Positions 1-8,982 are shown, numbered from the stretch's first letter. The stretch is DNA of 64,000 nucleotides from Lelliottia wanjuensis (GCF_030238365.1 NZ_JASSOT010000061.1:168142-232141); one strand, 5' to 3'. Notes: generated by a model not told the origin, from the sequence alone. Numbers and translations: made by a program.

Positions 1-37
1 GCTGAACTGTCAGCCATGGTAGAGAAGTCACAACCAT
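1..37 (-). CDS. hsdS: Type I restriction specificity subunit HsdS (5' end only)
   Basis: An ATG at 37-35 overlaps the hsdM stop codon by one base (TAATG). It opens a frame reading MVVTSLPWLTVQ that runs off the left edge of the window. A short hydrophobic start with a Leu-Pro-Trp stretch coupled to hsdM is what an HsdS N-terminus looks like. HsdS would supply the DNA target recognition domains of the HsdM2-HsdS methylase. Only about 12 residues are visible, so the call rests mainly on position. Confidence 0.55.
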   Translation of the reverse strand, partial: MVVTSLPWLTVQ

Positions 38-1572
38 TATTCAGCCCCTTCCAATGCGACCAGCAAACAACTCAGCTCACTAAGTGCAGCTTCCAATTCT
101 TCTTTTGCCGCCCGTGCCAATATGTCCGGTTCGGGTAAACCAGCTGCACCTACGCTGTTGCTATCTTTCAACCAAGAGATATCCAGTGAGTCAACTTTGT
201 TGTTTGCAATCCACTCACGGCTAAAGCTGCGCCAGCGAGAATGGGCGAGATAATCATCAATGTCCTGATTTTCGTCTACGGCATCTTCATCTACTTCAGT
301 CTCTTGAGCACCAAAACTATATTCACCTTCTGTACGCTTGCTGGTTCCATCAGGGCTGTCACCAAACACTTTCTCGAATGCACCAAGGTGTGGGTCTATG
401 CCTAAGTCCTCTGGTGCAAAGCCAATGTCGGGATTACCAAAGGGCGTGCGCTTACCAAAACTTGGCATATTGGTACGTAGGTCGTATACCCAGACATTTT
501 TAGTACAGTTCTCTTGCTGATATTTGTCTTTGGCGGAGCCTTTGGTAAAGAACAAGACGTTAGTTTTAACGCCTTGAGCGTAAAAAATACCGGTAGGCAG
601 GCGCAAAATAGTATGCAAATTGCACTTATTCATTAAGTCGCGGCGTACATCAGTACCGGCACCGGATTCAAACAGTACGTTATCTGGCAACACTACAGCA
701 GCCCGACCGCCAGCTCTAAGCCCCAAATAAATATGCTGCAAAAAAGCGATTTGCTTATTTGTATTGGGGAATGGAATATCGCTGCGCAAAGGACGCTGTC
801 CCCCAGCCTTATTACCAAAGGGAGGATTGGCTACAATTACATCAGCCTTATCCAATTCCAATGCATCATCAGTCAGTGCATCACCGTAAATAATATTTGC
901 ATCTAAATCATGTAGAAAGGTATTCATTAAGCAAATTCGACGAGTATTTTTTTCTATTTCCACCCCTTGATATTTAGGAGAGTTGGATTTGTATTTTTCT
1001 CGTGAATATTTAGTTCGAATATAGCTGTCAGCAGAAACTAAGAAACCACCACTTCCCGTCGCTGGGTCTTGGATTAAGTCTCCAAGATTTGGCTGTATTA
1101 ATCTTACTATAGTGTTAACTAAAGAGCGTGGCGTAAAATACTGCCCAGCCCCCGAACGAGTATCCTGAGCACTCTTATCAATTAATCCGCTGTAGAGATC
1201 ACCAAATCCATCTTTTCCTACTTGGTGCCACTCTATTTTCGAAATACCGTCGACAACAGCTTTTAAATTCTCAGAATGGGAGAAAACAGTTGTAGGGAAT
1301 GCGTAAATCTCCCTTATGACTTCATTTTTAACATGCGCCCCCAAGTGGGTGAGCATCTCTTGATAGAACCCTAGTAATCCCTGCTCTTCATGGGACTCTA
1401 GATCAGCCCATCGATAGCCTTCGGGTATCAATTTTTCTGAACCATTTTCCTGAGCAATCTTGAGAAACAGTAGATAACTTAGCTCTGAAACATACTGATA
1501 ATAGGTGATACCGTCACCTCTAAGTATGTTACAGAGATTCCAAATTTTTTGAACGATTGTTTCTTGCTTCAT
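37..1572 (-). CDS. hsdM: Type I restriction-modification DNA methyltransferase subunit HsdM
   Basis: N6-adenine methyltransferase subunit of a type I restriction-modification system; it methylates the target adenine using S-adenosylmethionine and also forms part of the restriction complex. The 511-residue protein has the HsdM N-terminal helical domain (1-130), the conserved GQYFTPR segment (143-149), SAM-binding motif I DPATGSGGF (169-177) and catalytic motif IV NPPF (249-252). Both motifs are intact. It overlaps the downstream hsdS start by one base, indicating translational coupling. No hsdR is in view; it must lie left of the window or be missing. A short inverted repeat sits just upstream of the start. 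Confidence 0.93.
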   Translation of the reverse strand: MKQETIVQKIWNLCNILRGDGITYYQYVSELSYLLFLKIAQENGSEKLIPEGYRWADLESHEEQGLLGFYQEMLTHLGAHVKNEVIREIYAFPTTVFSHSENLKAVVDGISKIEWHQVGKDGFGDLYSGLIDKSAQDTRSGAGQYFTPRSLVNTIVRLIQPNLGDLIQDPATGSGGFLVSADSYIRTKYSREKYKSNSPKYQGVEIEKNTRRICLMNTFLHDLDANIIYGDALTDDALELDKADVIVANPPFGNKAGGQRPLRSDIPFPNTNKQIAFLQHIYLGLRAGGRAAVVLPDNVLFESGAGTDVRRDLMNKCNLHTILRLPTGIFYAQGVKTNVLFFTKGSAKDKYQQENCTKNVWVYDLRTNMPSFGKRTPFGNPDIGFAPEDLGIDPHLGAFEKVFGDSPDGTSKRTEGEYSFGAQETEVDEDAVDENQDIDDYLAHSRWRSFSREWIANNKVDSLDISWLKDSNSVGAAGLPEPDILARAAKEELEAALSELSCLLVALEGAE

Positions 1573-1594
1573 ATTTTCAATTAACTCAGGATAT

Positions 1595-1608
1595 AAGTGC
1601 GCTCACTT
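1595..1608. promoter_or_regulatory. Inverted repeat upstream of hsdM (possible operator)
   Basis: AAGTG-CGCT-CACTT is a perfect 5-bp inverted repeat about 23 bp upstream of the hsdM ATG. The position suits an operator or a 5'UTR hairpin controlling methylase expression. No regulator gene for it is visible in the window. Confidence 0.3.
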
Positions 1609-1704
1609 TAAATGAGATTACACCATAACATAATGAAAAGATACAATAATTTCTCCGAATGCCAGCCTAATCTACAAGATCTTAGATAACGTATATCTCG
1701 ATAG

Positions 1705-1990
1705 TTAATGCTTTTTCTGAATCAGCAGGTATGGATGGGACCAGTCAGTAACCTCCTCGTATGAAACAAACCCATCTTGTTCCAATGCGCACACACCTGA
1801 ATGGGTTCTTGCATAATCATACACTGCTCTACTTTCCAGTCCCTGTAACATGTGCGACAACAGCTTTCGGCGCATCACATCTGACTTCCTGCGTTTACGC
1901 GACGCCACATCTTTAAAGGTGATGTTGAATAGTTGCCCTATCACATTGGCAACGCATTTGCCGTAACGGTAAGTGGATCACGTTTTACCC
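1705..1990 (-). pseudogene. Truncated copy of the family A polymerase-like gene (C-terminal fragment)
   Basis: The frame matches residues about 401-494 of the polymerase-like protein encoded at 10700-12184. Shared stretches include MRRKLL-HM-QGLESRAVYDY, RTHSGVCALE-DGFVS and a terminal HPYL. The homology continues upstream of the GTG at 1944 through an in-frame TGA (TGKT, stop, STYRYG against TGKTNRYG), so this is a decayed remnant, not a 79-residue gene. The homologous His-Asp of motif C reads Gln-Asp here. Upstream the homology stops near 1990-2000, where a plus-strand integrase remnant begins. DNA identity to the full gene is high over about 130 bp. Confidence 0.8.
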
Positions 1991-2010
1991 GTTATTGACA
2001 TTACATTAGT

Positions 2011-2250
2011 TGCCTTAAAAACCTCGGCTGGAGCGGAACTTATAGCCCTCATGCTACCAGAACAACTGGTAGTACGAGATTAAACTAGATGGGTTACAGA
2101 CCGGATGCCATTGAGGCACAGCTCGCTCATGCAGATACAAATAACGTTCGTCGCACATATAACCATGCGACCTATCTTGAGGAGCGGAAAGTGATGATGC
2201 AGGAATGGGCAGATAAACTTGATGTCTGGGTACAAAGAATAACCAAATGA
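2011..2250 (+). pseudogene. Remnant of a P4-family tyrosine integrase (C-terminal end)
   Basis: Reading in the frame of 2011 gives LKNLGWSG, then SPHATRTTGSTRLN, a TAG stop at 2086, and MGYRPDAIEAQLAHA, VRRTYNHATYLEER and WADKLD up to TGA at 2248-2250. This is the C-terminal catalytic core of P4-type integrases: the HxxR box (H at 2050, R at 2059), the second His in QLAH, and the Tyr-containing YNxAxYLEER end. The TAG sits where the family has GAG (LNEMG). The N-terminal 80% of the gene is missing. It marks the former end of an integrated element. Confidence 0.8.
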
Positions 2251-2508
2251 AGCGGGAATTGACCCAATGATTGTCGATTTACTCTTTGGCTACAGCGTGA
2301 AGATCGTTACGTCCAAGATTGTGGTTGCTTACCAGCGAAAGCCTTTCGGGAAAGTCTAAACTCTGCATGCCCTGTTTGGTTAATAGGTTTCAGAAACACA
2401 TCATCGGGAAGGACCATTAATAGCTCAAAACGTTCATATATCCAAAGCATTAGCAGGTTAACATAGTTTTGAGAACAACAGAGTCTAGCTATAAAAAGGA
2501 TATTTGTT

Positions 2509-3297
2509 ATGCCAAATAATCGTGATGATTTCACTCCCGCAATTAAAAGAGATTTAGCTGATCGCGTAGGCTGGATCTGCTCCTATCCGCAGTGTGGACA
2601 AAGTACAATCGGTCCAGCGTCTGAGTCCGAAGCCGAAAAGATAAACAATGGGATTGCAGCACATATTTGTGCAGCTGCGCCGGGTGGGCCCAGATATGAT
2701 AGCAGCATGTCTCCTGCAGAGCGTAAATCCATAAGCAATGGGATATGGATGTGCCGTAATCATGGTAATCTAATCGACGCAGACGATAGCAATTTTTCGG
2801 TAGAGGAACTTAAGCAGTGGAAAAAAGATGCAGAATCGGCGGCTTATGCACGTCTTTCTTATCCTATCCAAAGTCAATCAGTAGGTTATTCTCAACGAGA
2901 TATTAATATTCTCGTTGCTTATACAGACATTTTTAGCTACCAGTATATTCAACAACTTATAAATGAACCTTTCCGCGCAAAAGTACCTGTAGCTGTGATC
3001 GATCCTTTATATAACTGTATGAACCTAATGGGTAATCCAAATTATTCGTTTAATGCACCTGATTTGGAAATAATTAGGAAAGAGTTAAATGACAAGATAA
3101 TTGCTTTTAATACACACTTTAGTAAAGAAAGTGGCGGGAATCCTACATATTATGATTACATTGATCTTAATTTAATACGACAACGAAATCCAAATAGTGT
3201 AGATTATTACGTTAAGTATATTGAAAATACACAGTTGCTTGCATCATGCGTAGGCGATGTTGCCATGAAACTTCTCAATATCCGAGCGAGACTTTAA
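2509..3297 (+). CDS. HNH/treble-clef nuclease-like protein
   Basis: 262 residues. The start is supported by AAGGA about 8 bases upstream of the ATG. Residues about 20-110 carry a zinc-ribbon/HNH-like core: CSYPQC near 24-29, AAHICAAAPGGPRYD (about 50-64), and NGIWMCRNHGNLID (about 77-90), followed by an LKQWK motif. The pattern Cys-x4-Cys, AH, Asn-Gly-Ile-Trp-Met-Cys, His, Ile-Asp belongs to small HNH-type proteins often found in defence islands. The C-terminal 150 residues are of unknown role. It stands alone between the integrase scar and the tail-protein operon, facing the latter. Endonuclease activity is inferred, not shown. Confidence 0.6.
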   Translation: MPNNRDDFTPAIKRDLADRVGWICSYPQCGQSTIGPASESEAEKINNGIAAHICAAAPGGPRYDSSMSPAERKSISNGIWMCRNHGNLIDADDSNFSVEELKQWKKDAESAAYARLSYPIQSQSVGYSQRDINILVAYTDIFSYQYIQQLINEPFRAKVPVAVIDPLYNCMNLMGNPNYSFNAPDLEIIRKELNDKIIAFNTHFSKESGGNPTYYDYIDLNLIRQRNPNSVDYYVKYIENTQLLASCVGDVAMKLLNIRARL

Positions 3298-3357
3298 TGC
3301 TTTCTATTTGCTGTTAAATTTTAATATTTGTAATTTATTTTCAATAAAATTTAGCTA

Positions 3358-3383
3358 AAGTCCTAACCATTAGGAAAGGACTT
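3358..3383. terminator. Hairpin between convergent genes
   Basis: AAGTCCT (3358-3364) pairs with AGGACTT (3377-3383), and a competing TCCTAA-CCA-TTAGGA hairpin lies within it. It sits between the 3' ends of the HNH gene and the tail-hub-like gene. There is no long T-run, so termination is only probable. Confidence 0.35.
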
Positions 3384-3416
3384 CATTGACGATAGCATAT
3401 ATAAAAATAATAACAG

Positions 3417-4160
3417 TCAGCGAATAAACCAGCTTTTATACTGTTCACTAGAAATATCCAAGGCTACACCAAACTGGCAGGATACAGTTGTTATCAAGGC
3501 TTCACCCTGACCAAGACGTTCTTTAGATTGGGTCATTGCAGCACTTTCAAGAATAAAACCAGAGGCCATAAAATAAGTACCAATCTGGATATTCCATGTA
3601 CCTTGTGGCATACCGTTAGATCCGATCCTATATCCACAAGGTGGTCTTAATGCTTGTTTCAGAACACTTGCGTCCATCTGGAAATAAGATAAAGCTGACT
3701 CACCTGCTTCCCCTGAACCACCCTCATAATTAGTTTCTGGATATACACAACTAGAAAGTTCTATTGCATCGTGATACCTAGATATGTTGGAGCGGCTAGT
3801 AACAATAAAGATCATATCAAGATTTATGCCACCAAATTGAGAACCTTGATACATTCGAATTGTTTGTGCCCTGGTTTTATATAATGCATGCTTAGTTAAA
3901 TCCAACTTACCGAAAGCTTTTTCCATTAGTCCACTGTATGCCATGTTACCTGCTAGAGCCATTTTCTGCGAGGTACTTTGTATGTCGCTCATATATGCAT
4001 CAAAGGGTTGAACCATTGCACTACTCCCTGACAACCCAAAATCATTAACTATAGGGGCTATAAATTCAGTAGTTGTGTATCCTGGGCATGTTAATTTTAC
4101 AATAGCATCTGGCACATTACCTGAATACATATCATCAAGGTCTAACGGTATCTTTGACAT
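3417..4160 (-). CDS. Phage tail-hub / baseplate-like structural protein
   Basis: 247 residues, starting immediately after the stop of the upstream tape-measure-like gene (the TAA at 4163-4161 abuts the ATG at 4160). The C-terminal section reads IQIGTYFMASGFILESAAM, then TQSKERL, GQGEALITTVSC and QFG. This resembles the end of T4 gp48/gp54-type tail-tube and baseplate hub proteins (an 'I-G-x-F ... ilxS ... G-x-P/A ... V-x-x-F' pattern). No signal peptide or membrane segment is visible. Position after a tape-measure-like gene supports a role at the distal tail. The assignment is by pattern only; I do not recognise the exact family. Confidence 0.45.
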   Translation of the reverse strand: MSKIPLDLDDMYSGNVPDAIVKLTCPGYTTTEFIAPIVNDFGLSGSSAMVQPFDAYMSDIQSTSQKMALAGNMAYSGLMEKAFGKLDLTKHALYKTRAQTIRMYQGSQFGGINLDMIFIVTSRSNISRYHDAIELSSCVYPETNYEGGSGEAGESALSYFQMDASVLKQALRPPCGYRIGSNGMPQGTWNIQIGTYFMASGFILESAAMTQSKERLGQGEALITTVSCQFGVALDISSEQYKSWFIR

Positions 4161-7100
4161 TTAGTTATCCCACAAAAGTTTGTTGGCAAAGGCCAATCCA
4201 TAATCATCAATATTGGAAGGTGGTCTGATAGAACCTGCATTACTAGGCATAATAGGAGCAGGTTGTGAGGGAATAACAGATGGATTATTATTTCTTGTAT
4301 TTTTCAATACTTCATTCTCACGAACCAACGTAGAAGAACTAGCGTCCAGTTGAGCAGGTTTAGCAATAATACCAGAAGCAGTAGGTGTTAATGGTGTATC
4401 ACCAGCTACAATACCGGATGCTCCTGATGGTGTTATTCCGGTCTGTTGTCCAGTATTCATCGGCATAACCGCTTGGCTTGTTGTATCAACCGCAGTAATA
4501 CCTTTAGCCGCATTTTCTTTAGTTAATACAGCTTTTGCTACGGCCCATTCTCGTTGATATCTAGCGGTCATAGATCTTTGTGTACTTATAGGACTCTTGC
4601 TGTAATCCTGCTGGATATGAGCAATTCTATCTTGATAAATAGTATCAATCATTTTTGCTTGGTCTTGTGGGCCATCACCTGATATACCAGCCTCTTTAAA
4701 TGCCCTTTCAAGCTTGCTGGCACCACCCGATGAGCCATAAGCAACTGCTGACACATAAGCGGCTTCCTGCACTGCTTTAGACTGTTTATTTATATCAACA
4801 CCAGTATTCTTCTGAACTCTGTTTACCACAGGGTTATAATGAGTAGCTATTATGAAATCATCCTGTGCTTTATCCATTGCAGCAGCACCTTCAGAAGTTG
4901 AAGTAAATTGCCTGTATGCTGCATTGAATGCAGGTGTTCCAGGAGTCAAGCCAGCGAATTGTCCCGCAAAAGCCTTAGCTTGAGGACTACGCATAAACTC
5001 ACCCATAGTACCTGTTTTGGATGCTATCTGATGCCCACCGTAACTAACTCCGCCTATATCCCCAGCCCCTGTTGAAATAGACCGTACATTACCGCGAGAT
5101 TCAAAATAACCAGACATACCCCCCCGTTCATTACCTGCCATGACTGTATTAGCAACATCCTCAGCTTCATTTCCGGTATTTGAGACAGTTGATTTAATAC
5201 TATTTAATGCTTCTGGGGGGAGTACTCCTCCCGGCTGATTTTTTGTAGGTCCAAAAAATCCACCACCCCCACCGCCAAACATATTAGCAAGCCAATCCGA
5301 TACATTACCACCAGTCATAGCGTCTGCTGACACACCCATTGTAACCATAGGGAATATACCAGTAGGTAACACATTGGACACCCACCCCATTAGCTTATTC
5401 ACTAAACTATGTTGGCCTGCATCATCTACATAAGCATCTGCTTTAGCACTGCCATCTATTCCGGCATCAATAAGGTCGCTGACTTGTTTTTGATCTTGTG
5501 CGGGTAATGAATCAATAGCAGTAATAGATTTCTGTGTTTTAATCTGCAATGAATCGATTGAATTAGACGGTTGATTTTCGCCACCTGTAGATGTGATAGA
5601 TTTACCCACATCTTGTTTCTGGTTAATCACATCCAGAGCAACACCAATACCCTGAACATTTTTAGCATCCACACCTTTCTGGTTAGGTATCACGGTTGTA
5701 TTAACATAATCCATAATGGCAGAGTATACTTCTGGATAGGCAGAAGGCATAGCAGAACTCTCCATTATCTGCATCAGCCTCTGTACATTACCACCTGCGG
5801 TATTATTAATATAGTCACTGATATTCTGAGTGCTCAGACAACTTTTCTGATACTTGCGGAGTTCTTTTATATCATCTTCGTCATATTTTCCGCTTTTAAT
5901 CATTTCATCTACATACATAGCCTCAGCTATTGGGCCTTTTTTCTTGATAGCGTCAGGAATATTATCTTGTGGGTCTTCAAATAAACCTGTTGCGCTTGAG
6001 CCAAGGAAACTACCGCCAACAGAACCGATTATTCCGCCGATTACACCACCAATAGCAGTACCGACAATAGGAACCACTGAACCAATAGCAGCACCTGCTG
6101 CGGCTCCAGCCCAAGCGCCTCCCATACTACCAACGGTAGAACCTACGGCTTCTTTGCGTTCAGCAGTATTATTGGCCGTCGCATAATCGTAAGCACCAAC
6201 CGCCACGTTAGCTACACCGCTTGCCTTACCTAATACTGATTTAGCGCCTTTAGCTAATGCACCACCAGCACCCTCACCTAAAATGCTTGTTGCTGCTTTG
6301 GTAGCACCTTTACTGGATAATGCAGAGACACCTGTTTTAGCGGCAACCTTAGGAGCGGCTGCATAAATAGCAGCTTCCGTTAACGGATTAGCAGATGATT
6401 CAGGAACAGCAACCCCTTGTGGTGTCATGGGAGCCGCTTCTGCGTCATCACCTGACAACATAAGGTAGCCAGCACCGGCAGCCGCTGCTAATTTACCCCA
6501 CTTACCACCTTTACCAAGAAGTTTCAGTAATCCTTTGCTACCCCCACCTCTTAATGCGGCACGTTCAGCAGCTCCAATAGCTCCAGATTCAGCAGCACGA
6601 GTTGCTGTACCACCACCGCGTTTGAATAAGCCTTTAGCTTTACCCGCTACTTTCGCTCCTACATATCCAGCTCCAATACCTGCTATATCAGAAACCTTAT
6701 CTGAGATTGCACCATCGGTAGCCATATCTACTACATTGAGGCCAGGTATCATACTCATCAAGAGTTTGGTTATATCACTGCCGTGCTCACTGGCTTTACC
6801 GGCTGCGGCTCCACCTACAAAAGCGGCGCCGCTTTTCAGTTTGGCCTTAGTGGTGTCAGACAGTCCACGTTTCTTCAATCCAAATTCTATTTGTTGTAGG
6901 GTATGCAGGGTTCTTGTTTGCAGGGAACTGGTTTCAAGATGCTTTAATAAAGGTCCCAGCTTATTTAACTTGGCCGACATAGCATCAGATGAATTAGCAA
7001 TTGCCTTTAATTGATTCAACTCATTAAGAAATTTATTACTATCCCCCAAACTAACGATGATATTATTCAGCGCATGTATCTGCGTCTTCTCATCTTTAGA

Positions 7101-7748
7101 TGAATCCTGAGCTATTTTAATTAAGTCATTAAGCCTATCGACAGATTGAACCTCACTATTCATCCTATCAACTAACTCTATAAGCTGTTTTGTAGATTGT
7201 TCAGTTAAATCTGTCTGATTTTTAGTAAATGCGAGGAGTTCCTTGAATGCGGGACTCTTATCAAACATGCCAGAGCTGCCAATAGCCTGAGCCAATTGTT
7301 TGGCAGAATGCAATTTAGCCTGCTTACTGGTGTCGCCATTCACAGCCTTAACAATATCATCAGATAAATTAGATAGGCTTGTCTGCAAAACCGAGTTTAA
7401 GTCAGTAGATAATCCCGTCATCTTTTGGAGGTATTTATCTAACTGTTGATACTGAGTAGCATTTAATTTCTGCCCCTGTTGAAACAACCGGGCCAGTTCA
7501 GCATCCTGCGTTTTACTAAGTGCCTGTGCTACCTTTAAACTTTCCAATTGTTTCTTCAACAGGGTAGCAGCTTGCTCATTACCCGTGGTAATAGCAGAGT
7601 CGAGATCTTTAGTTACCCTCTTGATAACCTTTTGGCTCACCATAGAGCTTTGTTGGACAGCCTTATTAATGGCTTCTATAAATTTCTTATCTTGTTTAAC
7701 AGAGCCGCCGCTGGCAGCCCTGGCTAATCTGGAAACGCCGATGTACAT
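4161..7748 (-). CDS. Tape-measure-like protein with glycine-zipper segments and a C-terminal muralytic-like domain
   Basis: 1195 residues. Residues about 1-290 are Lys/Gln/Ser-rich and helical, probably coiled coil. Gly/Ala-rich hydrophobic segments follow near 310-375, 400-435 and 545-585; the last contains repeated GxxxG steps (VVPIVGTAIGGVIGG). A Gly-rich linker with six consecutive Gly lies near 825. Residues about 880-1085 carry GGVSYGGHQIAS, HYNPVVNRVQKNTGVD and AYVSAVAYGSSGGASKLE, a pattern of putative peptidoglycan-active domains of phage tail and VgrG-related proteins. The whole fits a tape-measure or virion protein that crosses the inner membrane and opens the cell wall. It is first in an operon with the hub-like gene. 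No catalytic residue can be assigned with certainty. Confidence 0.55.
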   Translation of the reverse strand: MYIGVSRLARAASGGSVKQDKKFIEAINKAVQQSSMVSQKVIKRVTKDLDSAITTGNEQAATLLKKQLESLKVAQALSKTQDAELARLFQQGQKLNATQYQQLDKYLQKMTGLSTDLNSVLQTSLSNLSDDIVKAVNGDTSKQAKLHSAKQLAQAIGSSGMFDKSPAFKELLAFTKNQTDLTEQSTKQLIELVDRMNSEVQSVDRLNDLIKIAQDSSKDEKTQIHALNNIIVSLGDSNKFLNELNQLKAIANSSDAMSAKLNKLGPLLKHLETSSLQTRTLHTLQQIEFGLKKRGLSDTTKAKLKSGAAFVGGAAAGKASEHGSDITKLLMSMIPGLNVVDMATDGAISDKVSDIAGIGAGYVGAKVAGKAKGLFKRGGGTATRAAESGAIGAAERAALRGGGSKGLLKLLGKGGKWGKLAAAAGAGYLMLSGDDAEAAPMTPQGVAVPESSANPLTEAAIYAAAPKVAAKTGVSALSSKGATKAATSILGEGAGGALAKGAKSVLGKASGVANVAVGAYDYATANNTAERKEAVGSTVGSMGGAWAGAAAGAAIGSVVPIVGTAIGGVIGGIIGSVGGSFLGSSATGLFEDPQDNIPDAIKKKGPIAEAMYVDEMIKSGKYDEDDIKELRKYQKSCLSTQNISDYINNTAGGNVQRLMQIMESSAMPSAYPEVYSAIMDYVNTTVIPNQKGVDAKNVQGIGVALDVINQKQDVGKSITSTGGENQPSNSIDSLQIKTQKSITAIDSLPAQDQKQVSDLIDAGIDGSAKADAYVDDAGQHSLVNKLMGWVSNVLPTGIFPMVTMGVSADAMTGGNVSDWLANMFGGGGGGFFGPTKNQPGGVLPPEALNSIKSTVSNTGNEAEDVANTVMAGNERGGMSGYFESRGNVRSISTGAGDIGGVSYGGHQIASKTGTMGEFMRSPQAKAFAGQFAGLTPGTPAFNAAYRQFTSTSEGAAAMDKAQDDFIIATHYNPVVNRVQKNTGVDINKQSKAVQEAAYVSAVAYGSSGGASKLERAFKEAGISGDGPQDQAKMIDTIYQDRIAHIQQDYSKSPISTQRSMTARYQREWAVAKAVLTKENAAKGITAVDTTSQAVMPMNTGQQTGITPSGASGIVAGDTPLTPTASGIIAKPAQLDASSSTLVRENEVLKNTRNNNPSVIPSQPAPIMPSNAGSIRPPSNIDDYGLAFANKLLWDN

Positions 7749-7750
7749 TA

Positions 7751-7978
7751 TTATCTCCGTTTCATGGCTTCATATGCTTCCGGAAATAGCTGACGGAAAT
7801 CAGTAAAACTTTCGATAAGATCAAAATCTGGCTTTCCATAGTCTGTAAGAAGCCCCTTTACTGGAGTCTCTCCCTCTAACAATAAATCATCAACGAACTT
7901 AGTATCCTTTAAGTGATCTGGAACTACACTTTTATCTATGCTTCGCTCTTTCCTATTTTTACTATTCTCAACACTCAT
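7751..7978 (-). CDS. Small hypothetical protein upstream of the tape-measure-like gene
   Basis: 75 residues, highly charged (N-terminal Lys/Arg, then acidic), with a SFTDFRQLFPEAYEAMKRR tail. Its stop is two bases from the start of the 1195-residue gene, so the two are co-transcribed. In tail gene clusters a short acidic protein just before the tape measure often acts as its assembly chaperone; that role is an inference from position. I do not recognise the family. Confidence 0.55.
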   Translation of the reverse strand: MSVENSKNRKERSIDKSVVPDHLKDTKFVDDLLLEGETPVKGLLTDYGKPDFDLIESFTDFRQLFPEAYEAMKRR

Positions 7979-8178
7979 TTGTTATTCCTTATATAAATAA
8001 TGGCTCAATTGGCTGTTTATTAAGTATTGACATGAATAAAATTGACTTAAATCAAATAAAATGAATTTATTTAAACATTCCTAATATCTGTATATTTGAT
8101 GATACTCATATATAAGGACACATAATTCACCCTCTTTATGTAACCTCACTTAACTTATCAATATTAAAAGGAATTATC

Positions 8179-8196
8179 ATGACTTCAACTGCTTAA
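8179..8196 (+). other. Five-codon mini-ORF (possible leader peptide)
   Basis: ATG ACT TCA ACT GCT TAA preceded by AAAAGGA with six-base spacing, a good ribosome binding site for so short a frame. It lies just ahead of the promoter of the XRE gene in the 350-bp divergent region 7979-8328, which otherwise holds AT-rich promoter-like DNA. It could be chance or the scar of a truncated gene. Confidence 0.25.
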
Positions 8197-8205
8197 ATGC
8201 GCATA

Positions 8206-8233
8206 TTTACTCATGCCAATTTACAGCTATAAT
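8206..8233 (+). promoter_or_regulatory. Sigma-70 type promoter for the XRE regulator
   Basis: TTTACT (8206-8211), a 16-bp spacer and a perfect TATAAT (8228-8233). It faces the XRE gene starting at 8329 and would also transcribe the following genes to 10589. It is the best promoter match in the divergent region between the tail-like operon and the regulatory genes. Confidence 0.55.
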
Positions 8234-8328
8234 AGTAGCTAATTACAGCATATTGAAATTTAAAATCATGATGAACCATATTTGCTATACCAGAATAATC
8301 CTTGATACGTATTATTATAGGTTTTCAA

Positions 8329-8589
8329 ATGCAAAGAAAAATGACACCTCATGATGTTCAAGAAAAAATACGTTCGACCTTGAGACTCACCAGAAAAAGA
8401 TTGAAACTATCACAAAAAGAATTAGCTGATAAATCAGGCGTACCGCTAGGTACTATTAAAAAGTTTGAACATACAGGTAATATTTCGTTTAGACAATTTA
8501 TACTGATCTATGCAGCTCTTAATGACATAAGCCAGATAGTTTATTTAACTAGCAGTCAAGATATTAAAAAACAGCCAACGAACAATTAA
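8329..8589 (+). CDS. XRE-family helix-turn-helix regulator
   Basis: 86 residues from the ATG at 8329, preceded by ATAGG at a suitable distance; an upstream in-frame ATG at 8302 has no such site. Residues about 10-65 form a Cro/CI-type HTH: RLTRKRLKLSQKELADKSG followed by VPLGTIKKFEHTGNIS. It is first in a plus-strand group of four small genes and divergent from the tail-like operon. Control of that divergent region is the likely role. Confidence 0.8.
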   Translation: MQRKMTPHDVQEKIRSTLRLTRKRLKLSQKELADKSGVPLGTIKKFEHTGNISFRQFILIYAALNDISQIVYLTSSQDIKKQPTNN

Positions 8590-8631
8590 ATAGATATTAA
8601 TATCCACAATAAGAAATCGGGATAACATCAA

Positions 8632-8982
8632 ATGAATATAATCAGCTTTGCCAACACTCGTCCATACGATGTATATAAATGGTCCACAGAATACTTCTTA
8701 CAGAATGGATGCTCAAAGAATAAAATCCAACTCATTCATCCCAACACCAGATATAACAAAAGGGCAAAAGTCATTATATGTTGGTTCATTGAAGCCCTCC
8801 AGAAGGACATAGAACTTATAAATAAAGAGGATGCTATTATTATCTTAATGGATAACAGAGAGACTGAACTGGAGAGATATGGGATTTTAATTGCAGATAC
8901 GCTTAGGCCGAACAAATGTACAGATAAAGCCAGCTTCACATCTATTATATCAAGCGCGTGTTGCAATTTACCAAAATCATAA
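8632..8982 (+). CDS. Hypothetical protein in the XRE/sigma-like operon
   Basis: 116 residues, no signal peptide or membrane helix. Segments such as KVIICWFIEALQKDIEL and EDAIIILMDNRETELERYG suggest a small alpha/beta fold. It follows the XRE gene by 42 bp and precedes the sigma-like gene by 67 bp on the same strand, with AT-rich codon use like its neighbours. I do not recognise the family. Confidence 0.5.
   Translation: MNIISFANTRPYDVYKWSTEYFLQNGCSKNKIQLIHPNTRYNKRAKVIICWFIEALQKDIELINKEDAIIILMDNRETELERYGILIADTLRPNKCTDKASFTSIISSACCNLPKS

Noticed and set aside
2307..2534. 75-codon minus-strand frame in the spacer before the HNH gene
   Set aside because: It overlaps the HNH gene start, has no good ribosome binding site and no recognised similarity. 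A decayed fragment cannot be excluded.
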